Assembly: GCA_036381215.1 (NCBI GenBank)
Contig: DASVDF010000075.1
Span: 1 to 23,970 of the forward strand
DNA length: 23,970 bases
Origin: IDS-8 sp036381215
GTDB lineage: Bacteria; Pseudomonadota; Gammaproteobacteria; Steroidobacterales; Woeseiaceae
Direction: 5' to 3'
Both the position numbers and the translations under genes were made by a program. Shown here in pieces: positions 23,255-23,970 of the stretch (within the stretch, counting starts at the first letter, position 1; each line of letters starts with the position of its first letter). The notes under the pieces were generated by a model that did no database searches, was not told the DNA's origin, and saw only the letters and a program-made list of their open reading frames with translations.

Positions 23255-23282
23255 AAATATTTAACTGATCCGTTAACTATTT
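23255..23282 (-). promoter_or_regulatory. Palindromic operator upstream of the VOC-arsR operon
   Basis: Two 11-bp arms, AAATATTTAAC and GTTAACTATTT, are inverted with 10 of 11 matches around a 6-nt spacer. They lie about 25-50 nt upstream of the VOC start in AT-rich sequence that contrasts with the GC-rich surroundings. TTAAC-N6-GTTAA palindromes are what ArsR-type regulators commonly bind, so this is the likely autoregulatory site and overlaps the promoter. The palindrome is seen; the regulator match is inference. Confidence 0.65.
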
Positions 23283-23395
23283 CGCAACCGCCAGCGGAGC
23301 ATTCGAACAGCGACGCTCTATCTGGACAGGCAGTTACGGCGCTTTCCTCGAGTACCTTCTCGGGCAGGCAACGGCGCCGCCCGCGCACTGTGCGC

Positions 23396-23970
23396 CTAAA
23401 CGATCGGGGCGAACGGGGCACGGGCTCGTGCCAGCCGGCGCACGCGATCGGCGACCGCGCTCGCCCGGACCAGCACGGGCGCGAGCTCGGCGGCCTGGCG
23501 CCGCAGCTCCGGCACGGGCGTGCCCCGGCGTCCCTGCCGGCGCGCAGGGCCGAGCACGTAGAGGCGCCGCGTACGGCCGTCAGCTCCGATCGCGGCGCCG
23601 TTCCGTTCCGTGACCCATCCGAAGCCGAGCGGATCGGGCATGCACACGCCGCGCAAGCTCAAGCGTTGCGTGAGCTCCCTTGTCGCCAGCGCGTCTCCCG
23701 ACGATATACCGCCGGCGGCCAGCACGACGGCGTCGCAACGCAGTCTGTCGCCGTCATCCAGCCCGACTAGGCACGCATCTTCTCGATGCATCAGGTCCGT
23801 CATGCGCGTGGCGGCCCGTACGGTGAACGGGATATCGAGCTGCGCTGCGCGCAGCGACGTTTCGAGCAACTTGTTCTCGAGCCATGCTCCCAGGGATCGC
23901 CGGTCCACGATTTCCTGTCCCGAACAGTCGGCGCCACGCCGTCGCAGCCAGTGGACGAAATCGTCCGGCT
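23396..23970 (-). CDS. FAD/NAD(P)-binding protein, C-terminal part (runs off the window)
   Basis: The frame is open to the window end and stops at TAG 23396-23398; about 190 residues are seen. It contains FVHWLRRRG, a dinucleotide-fold strand DAVVLAAGG, and the tail LRGVCMPDPLGFGWVTERNGAAIGADGRTRRLYVLGP followed by PELRRQAAELAPVL. This tail is typical of YdhS/HpnW-like FAD-NAD(P)-binding proteins, flavoproteins of unclear substrate. The N-terminal FAD motif GxGxxG lies beyond the window. In-frame GTG codons within the visible part are not starts. It is separated from the VOC operon by about 160 bases and oriented the same way. Confidence 0.7.
   Translation of the reverse strand, partial: PDDFVHWLRRRGADCSGQEIVDRRSLGAWLENKLLETSLRAAQLDIPFTVRAATRMTDLMHREDACLVGLDDGDRLRCDAVVLAAGGISSGDALATRELTQRLSLRGVCMPDPLGFGWVTERNGAAIGADGRTRRLYVLGPARRQGRRGTPVPELRRQAAELAPVLVRASAVADRVRRLARARAPFAPIV

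Overview
The window is GC-rich and gene-dense, with no rRNA, tRNA or CRISPR array that I can see. It looks like a gammaproteobacterial chromosome. The largest block is a complete-looking MSHA-type type IV pilus operon. GTAG-headed REP palindromes occur at two loci, and the flanking genes (phosphoketolase/acetate kinase, ArsR-SRPBCC-VOC, an S9-type peptidase remnant) fit Xanthomonadales/Steroidobacterales-like relatives. I cannot place it at genus level from sequence alone.

Layout. (1) 4-5393, minus strand: phosphoketolase, acetate kinase, and a HAD phosphatase fused to a HerA-like P-loop ATPase. Phosphoketolase makes acetyl-phosphate from sugar phosphates and acetate kinase converts it to acetate plus ATP. 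The third gene is of unknown role and is separated from ackA by a REP pair. (2) 5394-5732: divergent intergenic region. (3) 5733-18936, plus strand: the MSHA operon in the order mshI (PilM-like), a PilN-like gene, mshJ (PilO-like), mshK, mshL (secretin), mshE (ATPase with a c-di-GMP-binding MshEN domain), mshG (platform), a short prepilin-like gene lacking Glu5, mshA (major pilin), a rho-independent terminator, then mshC, mshD, mshO, mshP and mshQ (DUF6701 adhesin-like). Most neighbours overlap by a stop/start (TGATG, ATGA, GTGA), which implies translational coupling. The usual mshM and mshN are not present between mshL and mshE.

(4) 18937 to about 21731: an accessory island with more AT-rich, less regular sequence. 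It holds the N-terminal end of a SpvB/TcaC-RHS giant protein and the C-terminal end of an RHS protein, joined out of frame by a large internal deletion. The C-terminal piece ends in a PD-(D/E)xK nuclease-like toxin tip and is followed, with a TGATG overlap, by a DUF4304-like putative immunity gene. Downstream is a 39-bp exact copy of an RHS-core segment, then four 23-24 bp tandem repeats resembling IS21-family ends, then a broken S9 peptidase gene whose 3' part is lost. (5) 21941-23231, minus strand: SRPBCC protein, ArsR regulator and VOC protein in one operon behind a near-perfect palindromic operator. (6) 23396-23970, minus strand: the C-terminal part of an FAD/NAD(P)-binding protein that runs off the window.

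The observations most worth attention are the REP palindromes translated as part of the MshQ signal peptide, the deleted RHS locus that still keeps an intact toxin-tip/immunity pair, the Glu5-to-Ala prepilin next to mshA, and the HAD-HerA fusion linked to the phosphoketolase pathway.
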